A stretch of DNA of 64,000 bases, from assembly GCF_945859705.1 (NCBI RefSeq), contig NC_079134.1:36222576-36286575 (forward strand). Direction: 5' to 3'. Positions 33,053 through 46,023 of this stretch are shown one piece after another. Both the position numbers and the translations under genes were made by a program. Source of the stretch: Episyrphus balteatus (Eukaryota; Arthropoda; Insecta; Diptera; Syrphidae). The notes beneath the pieces are model-generated. The model worked only from the letters and a program-made list of their open reading frames with translations, did no database searches and was not told the DNA's origin. Within the stretch, counting starts at the first letter, position 1. Every line of letters starts with the position of its first letter.

Positions 33053-33299
33053 AAGTAAAAATAAAACATCGATTGGAAAAACTTCGTTATTTATATAACT
33101 TTCGTAAAAGTTCGGGGCGCCTGCGGCGCCTCTCAATTCTTGCGCCCCTGGGCGACGGCCCAGGCTGCTTCCCCCTAAAACCGGCTCTGTGTATGATTAA
33201 AACTCATTGACTCCATAACGAAAAAGTTTCTTTAACTTTCTCCTGGAAAAATTTGTTAATTCATTCCTGAATCTAAAATCGCTCCTACAGCTTAGAAAA

Positions 33300-34590
33300 A
33301 AAAAAAAAAGAAACAGATGTTTCCTTGTGCACTTTCTTGGAGTTAATTTTCTTGTCATTCCAGAAGGGAAAGGTTCAGATCTTTGTGTGTTAAGCCGACT
33401 TTACCATTTTCAATGACCTTTTTTTTTTCTATTTTCGAATCAGATTAGGTAAAACTTTCAAAGCCAAAAAAAGAAAGGAAGTTAAAAAGAAATATTTTAG
33501 ATAAAAACCAAGTCCTGCATGACTTTCAGTTCTAATTCGTTTGGTGTGGTTTTAAGCTGTGTTTTTGAAAAGCTTAGGTAGATATAGAACGTAAGAGTTT
33601 TGATGAGACTTTGAAGGGTTTCTTCTATCAAAATATCTTTTTTTTTTCTTTGTTATCCTTGTCTTTTGCAGAATTCAGGTATACCTTTAGGTATCTCCTT
33701 CTTAAAATATCCTTGGAAATTTCATTCCTTTTGTATTCATATAACACACACACACATACACACCTATCATTCCAACAACGCCCATAAACGTTTCTATAGC
33801 TTATACGTGTGCCATTGCCATAATCTGTGCTGTCAGTTTATTTGAAAATTTTAAATTTAATATAAAATTAAGTGTGTGCGGGAGGATGCGGGGCGCTAAA
33901 GGATGCGCTTAAATAATATCCCGGTGCTGCTGTCCCAGGACACAAAAGCTACATAAAATATTCCCCTTTGCAAGGCATCGCGCAAGAGAGAACAAAGAAA
34001 CTCTGAACTATAGAATCACCCATAAGATTCTCGATTATGCTACTCTTGCCTGGAGGGTGGGTCTGGGTAGTGTAGTGGCTGGCATGGTTATAGTGTTTTG
34101 GAGGGTGCGTGGGTTGGTGAGGTTTTGTGTAACTACAGCAACGGCTTCAGCATGCCATACCTCTTTGCCTTTTGATTCTTGCATCCACGTTCATTTTGGA
34201 ATGCAAAATTATGGAAATAAACGCTTGTAATCACCCGCCATCTTTGTTAGGCAAGCAAAAAGGGGGCGAGGGGGGGGCGGTGTTGTTTGAATGAACATTT
34301 TATAGTTTTGCGTTGCCCACACTCAAGCTTCATCTAAAGAACACTCCAGAGCCCATCACTAATACCAAAATATTTAAATGCATTCCACTTCTATCTATGA
34401 CTGTCTGCATATACTTATGTACATATATGCAGTTATTCATCTCTATCTATGTATTGTTTACGTATACATGAGTTTGAATATTTTTTTTTTGTGAAAACCA
34501 GAACGAGAGAGAAAAGGGAATTCATGTTTAGCCCTGGAATTTTGTTATTGAGTTGCCCTTATGTGATTTTGTAAACTGCTGAATATAATT
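33300..34590. other. Unique intergenic or intronic DNA
   Basis: Mixed composition with a short CA run (about 33746-33762), poly-G tracts (34260-34280) and no inverted repeat or exon-like frame that I can support. Confidence 0.5.
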
Positions 34591-34594
34591 TTTG

Positions 34595-37585
34595 TTCAAA
34601 AGAAACTCGTAACTACTCAGTCAAAATGGAGTTAATCCTGGCTGAATTAAATATTTCAGCCGAAACTGGTCAATTTGCAGACAATAATAGTAAAACTCAG
34701 CAGAAACTAATAAATACATTGTCGAAACTGTTAAATAAATAACCAGCTGAAACTCGTAAAACTCAGCTGAATTAGAAATATCTCTGCCGTAAATGCTAAA
34801 TTCTTAACTGAAATTCGTAAGTCCTCAACTGGAAAATATAAACTTTAGCTGAAAAATATATAATTCTTAGCCAAAAACTGGAAAGTTCTCCACTGAAACT
34901 TTCAGCTGAATATAAAAAAAATATCTGCTGAATAATATATATTCCAACAAGAAGTGTTTAATGCCTACACCGAAAAAAAAACCAATATCAATTTAACATT
35001 TTTTAAATATCAAATTAACATTTTTTAAATATCAGCCAAAAATGCTCTATAAAATGTGTTTAATAATATTTAAAATGTTAAAACAATATTTTTATTATCA
35101 GGATGATATTTAAATGTCACATTTTGGAAATTTTTTTTGATATTTTATTATCATTTTTTCATATCAATTTCTCACTCCAAATTATTGAAAAAAAATAAAA
35201 TAAAAAATTGTTAATGTGTATTAATTTAAAGGCGCTTTGTGTTTTTTCGAAGTAAAATGTATGATTTACTGAGAAAATTTGATCGGCAATAAGATTTTAC
35301 TTCACATAGTTTGGGAGAAAATATCAAAACAATTATACCTATCACCTATAATAGAAAAATAATATCACCACTATTTTGTAAAGAATATTCACTTTCAGTA
35401 ATGTTTTGAAAAAAGAAAGAAAATTCTTAAAATAATAAAAATAATAAAAAAGAAAAAGAAAGAAATAGGTTCCATTATAATAAACTAAAACGTAAAATCT
35501 AATCAACACTGATATTTTAATTGTCAAAGTGAAATTTCCACTATCCACTTAAACTTTAAAAAATATCAAAATGATATTTTTATTGTGAAAGTGAAATTTT
35601 CACCATCCCATCTGAAATTAAAAAATGTGAAAATGATATGATAAAATATCAAAATTGATATTTTAATTGTTGGACGACTTTTGTCACTGAAAAATGTTAA
35701 TTTGATAGCTGTTATTATCAAAATTTTTTTTCGGTGTAGCTAATACTAAAAACCAGCACACCACGACTAAAATTTAAATATTTCATTGAACTGAAACTGG
35801 TAAATTTCCAGCTGAATACTGTTAATCTTAGCTGAATTAGATATATTGTAGCCAAAAAGGTAGATTATCAACTCAAACTGGTAAATATCAGCCGGGCCTT
35901 GTAAATTACCAGCTGAAATTTAACTGAATTAGATATACCTCTTCGAAAAATGCTAAATTGTTAACTAAAAGTGTTAAGTCTTCAGCTTAAACATATAAAT
36001 CTTAGCTGATAAATATATTTCTAAGCCAGATGTCCTCCACTGAAACTCTTAAATTTTTTGCTGAATGTGATAAATCTCTGCTGAATAATATAGGTACATA
36101 ATATATCTCAACAGAAAGTAGTAAATACCAAGCCAATACTGGAAAATTCTTATCTGAAACCTTGACTGAAAAATTAATGTCTCAGTCAACTGAAGGTGAA
36201 ATCGTAAATCTAAGCTGAATTAGATTTATCGCACCAAAAAATAGCTGCCGAGATTATTCAAATTCTCAGATGGAAGCAGTAAGTCTTAGCAGAGTATTTA
36301 TATCACAGTCTTGACTGGTAAATTCTCAACTAGACTTGCAGATCCCCAGCTTCTGAAACGTGCTAATTTCCAGACATTGACAAATTTTCAACTGAAACAG
36401 GTGAATCTCAGCTGAATTAAATATATTTATATTATTTATTGCAACTGTTAAGTTCTCGATTTAAAGTGTTGAGCTCGCATCTGAAACTGGAAATATTTGC
36501 TGAATTAAATATATCTCAGCAAAAACTGGTAAATATTGAGCCGAGGCTGTTAAAGCTTAGCCAAAATTTTAGCAGCTGCCAAAGCTGATAAGTCTTCTAG
36601 TGAAACTTGTTACTCGTTATATCTTAGCAGAAACTTGTAAACCTCAGCTGAATAAGATATAATTTGAATAGAAATAGGTATTATACATAGCTGAAACTGG
36701 GAAATGTCAGTAGAAACTGCATCATCTTCAGCTAGAGCTGGTGAATCATAGCTGAATAAGATATATCTAAGCACAAACTGGTAAACTCTATATCAATATT
36801 GTCAAATTCTCAGCTGAAACCACAAAGTCTTAGCTGAATGAGATAAATCTCAGCCGAAACTCGTAAGTTTCATCTGAAAAATGTTTAAATTTTAATACCT
36901 AGCCAATACTGGAATATTCTTAGCTAAAACTAACCAATCTCCAAATAATAAATTTCTCCATTAACTGGAACTAATGAATTCCCAGCTGAATACGGTAAAT
37001 TTAAGCTGAATTAGATATAATTTAGCAGAAACTGGGAAATTTTTAACTGAAACTGCATAATTTCTCAACTAAAAATGGAAGGATTAGCTGAAGTCGATTT
37101 TTATGCGGTGAGACTGGTAAATTTCCAGTTGAAGCTGGTAAATCACAGCTTAATTCGATATATTTCAAGGGGAACAACCAAATTTTCTATTTAATCTAAA
37201 AAATTTCGTGCTGAATCTCTTAAAACTCAGTAATAAATAGAAATATCTCAGTCAACTAAAGTTCTTAAACTCCTAGCTGAATGTGGTACATCGTAGCTGA
37301 ATTAGATATATTTCAGCACAAGCTGGTGAACTATGCACCAATATAGTCGAATTCTCAGCTAAAACAGAAAATCTCAGCTTAAATATATTTATCGTAGCCA
37401 AAACTGGTTGATTCTCAGCTGAATTGGAATTATCTCAACATAAAATGATAAATACTCAGCCCATAATGGTATTTTCTCATGTGAAACCAGTAAATCTCGG
37501 CTGAATTACATATATGCCAGCCGAATCTGGTAAATCCTTGACTGAAAATGATAAATTCTCAGCTGAAACTGCAATTATTAGCTGA
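34595..37585. repeat. 3-kb degenerate tandem array rich in CAGCTG
   Basis: Built from diverged units of roughly 20-25 bp of the form CAGCTGAAACTGGTAAATCT alternating with CAGCTGAATTAGATATATCT. Most units keep AGCTGAA and many keep the full CAGCTG palindrome. It is interrupted at 34968-35736 by a transposon and has no long open frame. Confidence 0.9.
34968..35736. mobile_element. TA-flanked MITE M1, 769 bp
   Basis: Ends CACCGAAAAAAAA and TTTTTTTTCGGTG, flanked by TA on both sides, inserted into the CAGCTG array. The interior repeats AATATCAAAATGATATTT-type palindromes. TA duplication suggests Tc1/mariner or a similar superfamily. Confidence 0.75.
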
Positions 37586-37589
37586 TATT

Positions 37590-38640
37590 TGGCAACCCTA
37601 TGCATAAATGTACTGAATAATCTTTGGCGCTATCCTTCGAAAGAAACTCATACTCTCTTGTATCTTCACTTCAAATTCGCTTTCGTTTTACGCTGGCTGA
37701 CTGCTGCTACTGCTCCGGTTCTACTAGACTCCCCGGCTACATGCAAAATGGATGCACGTTTTGGGGTGTAGTTAATGTGTGCCGAGCCGATGCAATAGTA
37801 CTCTACAACTCCATTTACCAGACTCGCTCTCTCTCTCTGCTGCTTTATTAATGTGGACAGAAACAATCGCAGCAATATTATTACATAGATACATGGTGTA
37901 AGGTGGATGGGTGGCTGATGGTGAGTCCATATCTCTGTGTAGTCCTGCATCCAGTTGTATAGAGCCCGGTTTGTGATAAATGTATGCGCTTCACCATTAA
38001 CCTGACGTTGTTGTCGGTGTAAGGTATCTCAAAAAAGGATGAGAATGGAAATACAAGGAACAAACATGGTTGCTGATGCTCCTTGTCATAGCTGTTTTCG
38101 TTCGTTCGGTTTCATCCAGCGTTGCCACAGAAACAACTGCTGAAACTCAACTTCCCCAACATACCGCCTTCCCCCTCTTTTACCAACCAAACCTAAAAAA
38201 AGAACCGGAGTCGTATTTTGCCCACTTTTACGAAGGGTGAAACCAAACTGATGATGATGATGATGACGATGCCGGCAACCATAACAATGTATTTTTATTT
38301 GCATTCACATCGTTGCCAGGTGATACGGAACAATCATGGAAATGATAATGGAGAGGTGAATCCGAAAATGCACATACATGTTTTGCCAGACATTCGTTGG
38401 GCGGATTATATTACAAAATCCAAATAATAAAAAACGATTTTGTAAGAGAGGGAACTGAGCTGCATCAATGAACAATATTTTCCAGAGCAGAAAAACAAAT
38501 TGGAAATCTAGGAGTTGCCATGACAACATGCATATCTCATACTCAACTCAGAACTCAAGGAATTATTTTTAATACTCTGTGAAAACCAATAGTTACGGAT
38601 GGAAAAATATTGAATTTTAGAAAATTTACTAATATTGTTA
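37590..38640. other. Unique DNA between arrays
   Basis: Higher GC than average, with a GATGATGATGATGATGA run at 38249. Frames at 37589-37950 overlap on both strands and lack recognisable domains. No exon supported. Confidence 0.4.
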
Positions 38641-38644
38641 TCCC

Positions 38645-39166
38645 TTACAATTACAATTACAATTACAATTACAATTACAATTACAATTACAATTACAATT
38701 ACAATTACAATTACAATTACAATTACAATTACAATTACAATTACAATTACAATTACAATTACAATTACAATTACAATTACAATTACAATTACAATTACAA
38801 TTACAATTACAATTACAATTACAATTACAATTACAATTACAATTACAATTACAATTACAATTACAATTACAATTACAATTACAATTACAATTACAATTAC
38901 AATTACAATTACAATTACAATTACAATTACAATTACAATTACAATTACAATTACAATTACAATTACAATTACAATTACAATTACAATTACAATTACAATT
39001 ACAATTACAATTACAATTACAATTACAATTACAATTACAATTACAATTACAATTACAATTACAATTACAATTACAATTACAATTACAATTACAATTACAA
39101 TTACAATTACAATTACAATTACAATTACAATTACAATTACAATTACAATTACAATTACAATTACAA
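38645..39166. repeat. Pure hexamer array (TTACAA)n, about 87 copies
   Basis: 522 bp of TTACAA with no substitution or length change that I can see. The long Tyr-Asn, Ile-Thr and Val-Ile frames through it are artefacts of the hexamer. Confidence 0.98.
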
Positions 39167-39219
39167 AAAAATTAATGCAATATGTGAGCATTAAATATTT
39201 TTTTATTTATTTTTTATTC

Positions 39220-39489
39220 GTCGAATTTCTTACAATTTTGATAAAATTGTGAGAAATTCGACAAATATTAAAAAACTTATTGCAATTGAAAATATTTGCA
39301 TTTAAAATAAAACTTTTATTGCAAACACAAATATTTTGAATTAAAAAAAAAAATTTTTAATGCAAATAAAATATTTTCTGCATTAAAAAAAATATTAGGT
39401 AATTGAAAATGTGTGCATTAAATATTTTTTTATTTTTTTTTAATTCGTCGAATTTCTTATAATTTTGACAAAATTGTGAGAAATTCGAC
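39220..39489. repeat. Two copies of a 20-bp-stem hairpin
   Basis: GTCGAATTTCTTACAATT, a 3-nt loop and the complement form a near-perfect hairpin at 39220-39262. The same hairpin, one base changed, recurs at 39447-39489. Each is preceded by GCATTAAATATTTTTTTAT and followed by AAATA(T/C)TAAAAA, so a 227-bp unit is duplicated. Confidence 0.85.
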
Positions 39490-39529
39490 AAATACTAAAA
39501 AGGAAAAAAATATTTTTGTCAGTTGCAGT

Positions 39530-41824
39530 AAATATTTTTTTTTTTAATTTCAAATGCATTTTTTTTTTCTATTGATATTTTTACAACTCTGATTCTAAGT
39601 AATTTTAAGCATAAGAGCATCCTTTACGAATATGGTACAAACCAGTCGTGGATATTATTTATTAATTTCATCAAAATTGTTTGCAAAATCAGTTGCTTTT
39701 TAAAAATAACACTGCTACCATTAATTTCACTTAAAAGTTTCTTTTTTGGAAAAATATACCTATCTTCTTAATTGATTCTTGTGCTGTTTTTCTTTTTTTC
39801 TTCCAGGAATCTTCATTTTTGGAATCATGTTACATATTTGAAAATAAAATTATTTGAAAGGACTATAATAAACTATTGAAAATGGCCTCCTGCTGATAGA
39901 AAATTTTTTAAAGTTGGAAATTACTCTTATCCATTCCTTCCAACTGGCAACACTGAAAAAGTGCAAGTACACAGAAAAAAAAAAAAAACAAGAAAATTGA
40001 CAACTATAGGTACCAAAAAAACCTCCTAAAATTCAAGCAATAAAAGACTTTCAAAAACTGACTATACAAAAATAAAAAAAAAAAATTAAAGGAAATTCAA
40101 AAAGAAAACCCTTCTTTCATCGAACTCTTGCCAGAATCACTATGGGGTTGAAACTGAAACTTTGCACACTATCAAATCCTGATATTTTATTGAAAATACC
40201 TAGGCCTGGGTGCTCTGGGCCCAACTGGATTAGAGAGAAGAGAGTAAAACAGAATGAAATCCGGGTGAGCAAAGAAAATCATCATCATCATCATCATCCA
40301 GCAGCAGCAACAGCAGCCCTAGTAGCAAAGCAAGTGTTGTACACTGCCACAGTGCCACTGTCTACTGCCACGAAACTGGAAAAGATCAATACCGAACAGG
40401 ATGCCGCTACAGGATATACCAACACAAACACATCTCCGTCCTAGTATACATTATGTGCCATCAGGGAAATACCGTCCATGGGTGGAGAAAAAAAAAAACC
40501 ACCAACACCCAACCACCCCCGCCTAAGCTTACTACATCCATACCCTAACGCCATCTACACCACCAACCGATAACAAAGGCTGGGTGTGGGTTGTAATATT
40601 TCTGTGCACGATGCTGGTTGAGCTCGGAGTTGATGGTGGTTGTCTCCATGGAAACACTCTGTGGAGTTGTGTATCATGCATCCACCCCCACAAAAAATCA
40701 CATACACACACACACACACACACATATTCCAGGGAAGGCTGAGAATATCCTTCACTCTACTCGGTTCAATTCGCAGCTCTTAGCACTTCTTCATGCAGTA
40801 CTCTCTCTCTCCTCTAAGTTCAGTCTCCTGGTATGCTGGTGCTGGTGCTGGTCCTGGTCCTGGTGGTCCTGGTACGTCCGTTCAATTCCCTTCCGTTTGG
40901 TTTATTTTTCACCGAAGTGAATTTAACTGCCTTGGAATGATCGAAATGAATGCCTTTTATGAGCTCTACACTCAAGTGTACGTACCGGAGATTTGTAGCA
41001 TAAATATTTTTGCACCACATCCACCTACACACAAGTTTTTAGGTGCGGTGCTCTGTGTATTGTTGTGTGCTGTGTGTCGTGCTGGTGGCTTGTGATGGCA
41101 AGAGGAGCAGAGCATACATATAACTTTTGTCAGGATAATTGGGTTCCGCCGGGTACCCTGTGGGTTGCACCAACAAATATCGTTCGTGTTAAGCTTGCAG
41201 AATATGCTTTTGCCGCTGAGTGGCGCTGTTGCCTTACCTATAAGCGAAATATTTCTGTGTTGGTGTGTGTTGTTTTGATACGGTCGAGTTTTTTTTTTTT
41301 TTCTGTCACGCATTTGTATATTTACGAAAAGACGACATGGCGTGGTATATTTTTTTGTCAGCTAAAGGACCCAAGAATTATCAAAAGAATTTAATAATGT
41401 TCAGTATTCTTTGTAGTCCTTTTTTTTTTCTTGTTGTTGTTTGGCTTCGGTTTATATTCTACCTTTTGAATTGTGATGGATTTGTAACACTAAGAGATCC
41501 TTATGTATTCTCCTTGGTGGGGGAAATACAAGTCCTGTTTATGTTTTTTTTTCTCTGGTTTCTCGAGTTTCTACGATTTTTCTTCTTCAGGTTTTTTTTT
41601 TTTCAATTTTTATGCTGTGGTATTTTCTAATAAAATCGACAGAGTTAACGAGATAAGAAGTTGCCAATCAATATGTAAATTCAACACATAAGAGATATAT
41701 AATTTTTTTTTTATAAACCTGTTGAAAAAGATTAAGAGGGTGTGAATCATAAATATAAAAGGTATTTTAACATGGAAATGGGGGAATACTTTAAGAATGA
41801 ATAAATGAATTTAAAAAAATAATG
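39530..41824. other. Unique DNA with simple repeats
   Basis: Includes a degenerate DINE-like end near 39605-39660, a CATCATCAT run (40278-40297), (CA)n at 40703-40725, and a TGGTGC/TGGTCC run at 40835-40870. A 100-codon frame at 40142-40444 contains His and Ala runs, but no splice context or domain supports it. Confidence 0.45.
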
Positions 41825-43860
41825 CTGACAGCTCTTCAAAAGAAAGACCCCTTTAAACTCTATTAAAAACTGACAACCAAAAGTTTCTTTGAGGTCTGAT
41901 TGCTGAGTTATTTGCATTCAAACATTTCTTTTTCTTACATTCGGAGGCAGATAACTGGGAATCGGAACAAGTTTTGGTTTACAGATATGAGTTCACAGTG
42001 TTTTTTGAATTGCTATTGGCGGAAAAAAATTTGTTTTAAAATCTTTCCAAGTTCTTCAAGTGAGACATCAAAAGAAAGGTCTCTTTAGACCCTATACATA
42101 ACTGAAAACCAAAAGTTTCTTGGAAGTCTGGTTGCTGAGTTATTAAGATCCAAATTAGAAAAAGTGACGTAATTTTCCCCCGCTTCACCTTTAGTAGTGC
42201 GGTAAAAATTGCAATTAAAAATTAAAAATAAACTATTGGATGTCTATTTGAAAGTTAATAACCTAAAGTTGAATACGAATGAGAATTTTTTAAAAATTCC
42301 ATCATTTAATAGGGTAAATAGGGGTCAAACTAAATTGCAATAAAATGGCTATTTTCTAAACGCGATGTTGTAAAAAGTTTAATTTTTTTCAAACGGTAGA
42401 TAAATTTATTGTAAGGCTCACAATGGTATTGAAAAAATTTAAAAAAAAAATTAAAACCAAGTTATAAATGATTTTTTAAAACTAAAACATGAGGTAGACC
42501 TTTGACAAAGTGGTTATTATAAGTATTTTTTTTTTTTTACAGTTTGAAAAATGCCATTCGAAAGATATTAAAAAGAATTCTTTAAAAGCACCTACTTTTT
42601 TAGGGGTATTTTTATGTATTTAAAAAAAAAAACCTAAAATAAGTTTTTTTTTTTAACAAGTAATATCTTTTGATCTAAGGCAGATACAAATTTGCTTTGA
42701 CTTTACTGAGCATGCTGATAATATAACCTTACATTTGATTTATCACATATAAAGGTACATTTACTACAAGCTACACAATCTTTAATTGAAAAACTTCAAA
42801 AGAAAAAAAACACCTGTGGAGATGTGTTGCCGATGATCATCCACCGGTGTAGGAAGTACCGTTATCTCAGTTTGAAATTTCGACAAATATGATTGAAGCA
42901 TCATAGTAAAGCTGAAATAATAAGCTTTTAGATGATAAGAAATTTATTATAGGGTGTCATATAAAAAAATCGACTTTATGGTAATGGAAGAAAAAAAATT
43001 TTGATTTTTCTTGCTTTTTTTTTGATGAAAATTGATTGGTTTCAAAAAATTCTAGCTCCTTTTGTAGATGTTGTAGAAACGTAGTTAATGTGAATATTTC
43101 GAGCTGAAACAAAAGGCTTTCAGATGGTATAAAATTTATTATAGATTATTTCCTATACATAGATATATAAAAATTATATAAAAAATGGATTTTTGCGTAA
43201 TGGAAGTGATTTTGTCACTTTTTTTTTATAAAAAAATGATTATTTTCAATAATATTTTTTAATACGTTTTGGGCATTGCAAAAATTTAAGTATGATTTTA
43301 TTCTATAGAAAAAATACTAAGCTTTTAAATGGTATAATTTTTTGTAAGCTTTTTATATAAGAAAATTAATATAATGAGAAAAAATAAGGGAATTTTTCAA
43401 AAAGTTATTTCATTTTTCTACAAAACATAAAGATATAAATATTTAAGGTCTTAATATTTAGTTCCTATAAAGCTTTACAGGTGTTAATGTAGCTCCTGTA
43501 AAGCTTTAAAGAAGGGATAATGTTTGTTGGGTATGCGTTCAGCTAAAAAAAAATACGAATTTATTTTTCTAAGATTTTCGAAAAATATCCAAGGGGTACC
43601 CCTTGTCTAAAAAAACAGGGGTTTTCAAAAATTTGCTCCAAATCCATCGAGTGAGACATCAAAAGAAAGGTCTCCTTAGACTCTATTCATAACTGCAAAC
43701 TAAAAATTTCTTAGAAGTCCGGTTGCTGATTTATTTGTATGCAAACATTTTTTTCTTCTAACATTCGGGGGCAGATATTTGGGATCAAAGTGTCAAAACA
43801 AATTTAGGTTTTGGTCTTTAAATATCTCTGAACAACTAATAAATGCCCGTTGCAAACTAA
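41825..43860. repeat. Diverged 220-bp repeats flanking a HelA copy
   Basis: CAAAAGAAAGGTCTCTTTAG followed by CCAAAAGTTTCTT and GTCTGATTGCTGAGTTATT occurs at about 41835, 42068 and 43650. ACATTCGG(A/G)GGCAGATA occurs at about 41938 and 43760. The HelA copy at 42165-43390 separates the second and third repeats. Confidence 0.6.
42165..43390 (+). mobile_element. HelA copy 4 (diverged)
   Basis: Retains AAAATTCCATCATTTAATAG, TTTGATCTAAGGCAGAT and TGATGAAAATTGATTGGTTT blocks in HelA order. The 3' inverted repeat and hairpin are not recognisable. Confidence 0.6.
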
Positions 43861-44495
43861 TGATGACAAATAGTCTGTTTCTATTCAACTTCATTAAAAC
43901 CATGTTTACGCCCGGGCGCCATTTTATCTGTAGAGAAAACCAGTCTTATATAATTCTTTTTATTTCCCACTTTATGTCCCACACTTTACTGATAAAGAAA
44001 TCGAGAAAACCTTTTAACATTAGTGTGTTCATTGAATTTTCTTTTCCAATATCTTCTTAATCATTATGAATAGCTATTATGTAACAGGAACATGTTCAAA
44101 ACACCATCTTGCTAAAAAAAAATATTCAATCTTTCTGTCTATCCTTCATTTACTGTATCGCAGAGGGGTAAATTATTTCCCAATTCAATAGCTCATATTT
44201 TTGTGCTTTCAACTTGAAATGAAATACAAAAAAGAAGAGGAAATAAAAAAGAAAAAAAACCATCATAAATACAATTTCCCAAATAAATATAGTATGAAAA
44301 AGAATATAATAAGGAATGGCAATTTACTTATCCACAATTAAGCTGGATGTGCTGAAGCGCAATCAAGTGAATTTGAAATCATAAATCAACTGACTGTCGA
44401 TAAAGCAAAGTAAAAATGAGAAAATTCAATGAATAGTTGTTGTAGAGAAATCCAATTGAAGAAATTGCTAACCTTTTTTACTTGCGATATAGGTA
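43861..44495. other. AT-rich stretch, no gene seen
   Basis: No inverted repeat, tandem repeat or convincing exon recognised. Confidence 0.4.
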
Positions 44496-44499
44496 CTAT

Positions 44500-44597
44500 A
44501 GGGCAAGTTTAGGATTCGTAAAAAAAATCGAACTCGAGATAACAATTTTACATGACATTACGATGATGGAGAATGCCAAAAAAGTGGGTCCGGCAAT

Positions 44598-44638
<41 letters not shown>

Positions 44639-45482
44639 CTCTATCTGGAGCTGCAGCCTAAACGAGTGAAGTGATTTTCTTCAAACTTGGTAGTTAGCAG
44701 TTTTTGGTGATTCCCTAGAGGGGAAATTGAAATTTTTTTTTTATGACCAAAACTAACGGTACCTGCCATATAACGGAAATAGAAAAGTTAATTTTTTTCA
44801 AAAACGGCTCTAACGATTTTGATTAAAATTTTTGTGTGTAATACTACACATAAGGGCCAACTTTTTAAATAAAACAAATATTTTTTGTACCGTTATTAAC
44901 GGTACCTGTCATAGAACGGTTTTTTTCGTTTCTGAATATCTCGTACAACATTAACCCGATTTAAATGAAAATTTTTATACAAAAGTGTGTTAGTAAAGAT
45001 AATATTAAAATTTTAGAAAATTTTCAAAAAACGCATTTTTGGTTTTTTAAAAAATATTTCAAAATTTTTTTTTGAAAAATCAATTTTTTGAAAACGGATC
45101 AATGAAAAATTTTGAAATTTAGTTTTTATGTGTAAATTAATTATTTCTTCAAAATGGCATACCAACTTTTTTTTTGAAAAATGTTAAAAAAATTTTATAT
45201 ATAAAAAATTATTTTTTTAAAAAACGGCTCCTACAATTTTCAAAATTTTTTTTCTAAAAATACCTTTTTATACGAGAAATAAAATGGCATATTTGTTTTT
45301 TTTTTTAAGATATTTTAAAACGGAGTTTTATTAATTATAAAAACAGATTTAATTTTTTTATACTACTTATGAAATTTCTTCAAAATATCGAATTTTAAAT
45401 TTCTTGAATAAAAAGCTTTAACATTATAGTTACTTTAAGCATAAGAGCAAGTACGTGCGACCCCAGTCGTGCAATTTATTTT
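44500..45482 (+). mobile_element. DINE-like element E, copy 5 (most complete)
   Basis: Runs from TATAGGGCAAGTTTAGGA through ACATTACGATGATGGAGAA, a GTCT array (44602-44640), GCCTAAACGAGTGAAG, two AACGGTACCTG blocks, to the hairpin-forming GTGCGACCCCAGTCGTGC at the right end. The order matches DINE-1/Helentron-derived elements of flies. No protein. Confidence 0.7.
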
Positions 45483-45632
45483 CTATTCAATTCAGTAATC
45501 CTATTCATTTAAACCACATTCGAAATTTGTGATGTTTTCTGAGAATGTCACTGTCTCAATGTGATGGTGACAGGTAATCTTAAAGTAAAAGTTTGCTAAC
45601 TTTCTTAGGAGTGAGTGAGTAGTTCCCCGTTG

Positions 45633-45900
45633 CGAAATGGTTAGAGCGATGGACTAAGATGCCAGAGGTCTGGGTTCGAATCCTAGCCTCTACAAAATAT
45701 TCTTTTTATAGGGGTACTGTCTTCTTTGCAGCACCCACCGTCGCACAGTGGCGCCTTTGGTGATTTTGAGCGTCAAAAACACTTTGCACGGTCAGCGAAA
45801 AGTTATGGTACACTGAAGGTTATTATTATGGAGAATACGAAAAAGCTACCAACTTTATTTTTATTCAAAATGGTGGCTTCAAAATGGTGGGCAGAATAAG
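45633..45900 (+). mobile_element. tRNA-derived SINE head (probable)
   Basis: Perfect pol III B box GGTTCGAATCC at 45673-45683 and an A-box-like GTTGCGAAATGG about 30 nt upstream, with tRNA-like AGAGCGATGGACTAAGA between. The acceptor and anticodon stems do not close, so it is not a functional tRNA gene. A SINE body probably follows to about 45900; no target duplication was found. Confidence 0.5.
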
Positions 45901-46023
45901 CGGATAACTAGAATTTTCTTTCTTCAAAACTGTATAAAAGCTAGAAATTTGACTAAATACATGTCAAATGGTGTTATTGAAAACAAAGGCCAACAAGTGC
46001 CAAATTAGTACATAAAACACAAT

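Larger units (their letters stand above)
31193..33189. mobile_element. hAT-2, 2-kb non-autonomous hAT transposon
   Basis: Ends CAGTGCCGGTTTAAGC and complement of CAGAGCCGGTTTTAGG, with perfect 8-bp duplication TGTATGAT (31185-31192, 33190-33197). GGCGCCCCTGGGC-type motifs recur just inside both ends. No transposase. It holds a 232-bp MITE and a DINE-like element. Confidence 0.9.
30516..33290 (+). mobile_element. Single diverged FB-B arm with nested insertions
   Basis: Starts ACTCAAAATATACGCGATC and follows the FB-B arm (GTTTTGTAGAG, AATCTGGAGTTA, AACATGTGG...CGGTTAA, AATTTATAAG...GACAAAGTTCAAAA). It is interrupted by a piggyBac-like MITE at 30778 and a hAT at 31193. The opposite arm is not evident. 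Confidence 0.6.

Noticed and set aside
38508..39252. Long open frames encoding Tyr-Asn, Ile-Thr and Val-Ile repeats
   Set aside because: They are translations of the TTACAA hexamer, open in several frames on both strands; no gene.
40142..40444. 100-codon frame with His6 and Ala runs
   Set aside because: Simple-repeat driven (CATCAT, GCAGCA), no flanking splice sites or promoter evidence; could be an exon, but I cannot support it.
45633..45695. Functional tRNA gene
   Set aside because: B box is perfect, but anticodon and acceptor stems do not pair; annotated as a SINE head instead.
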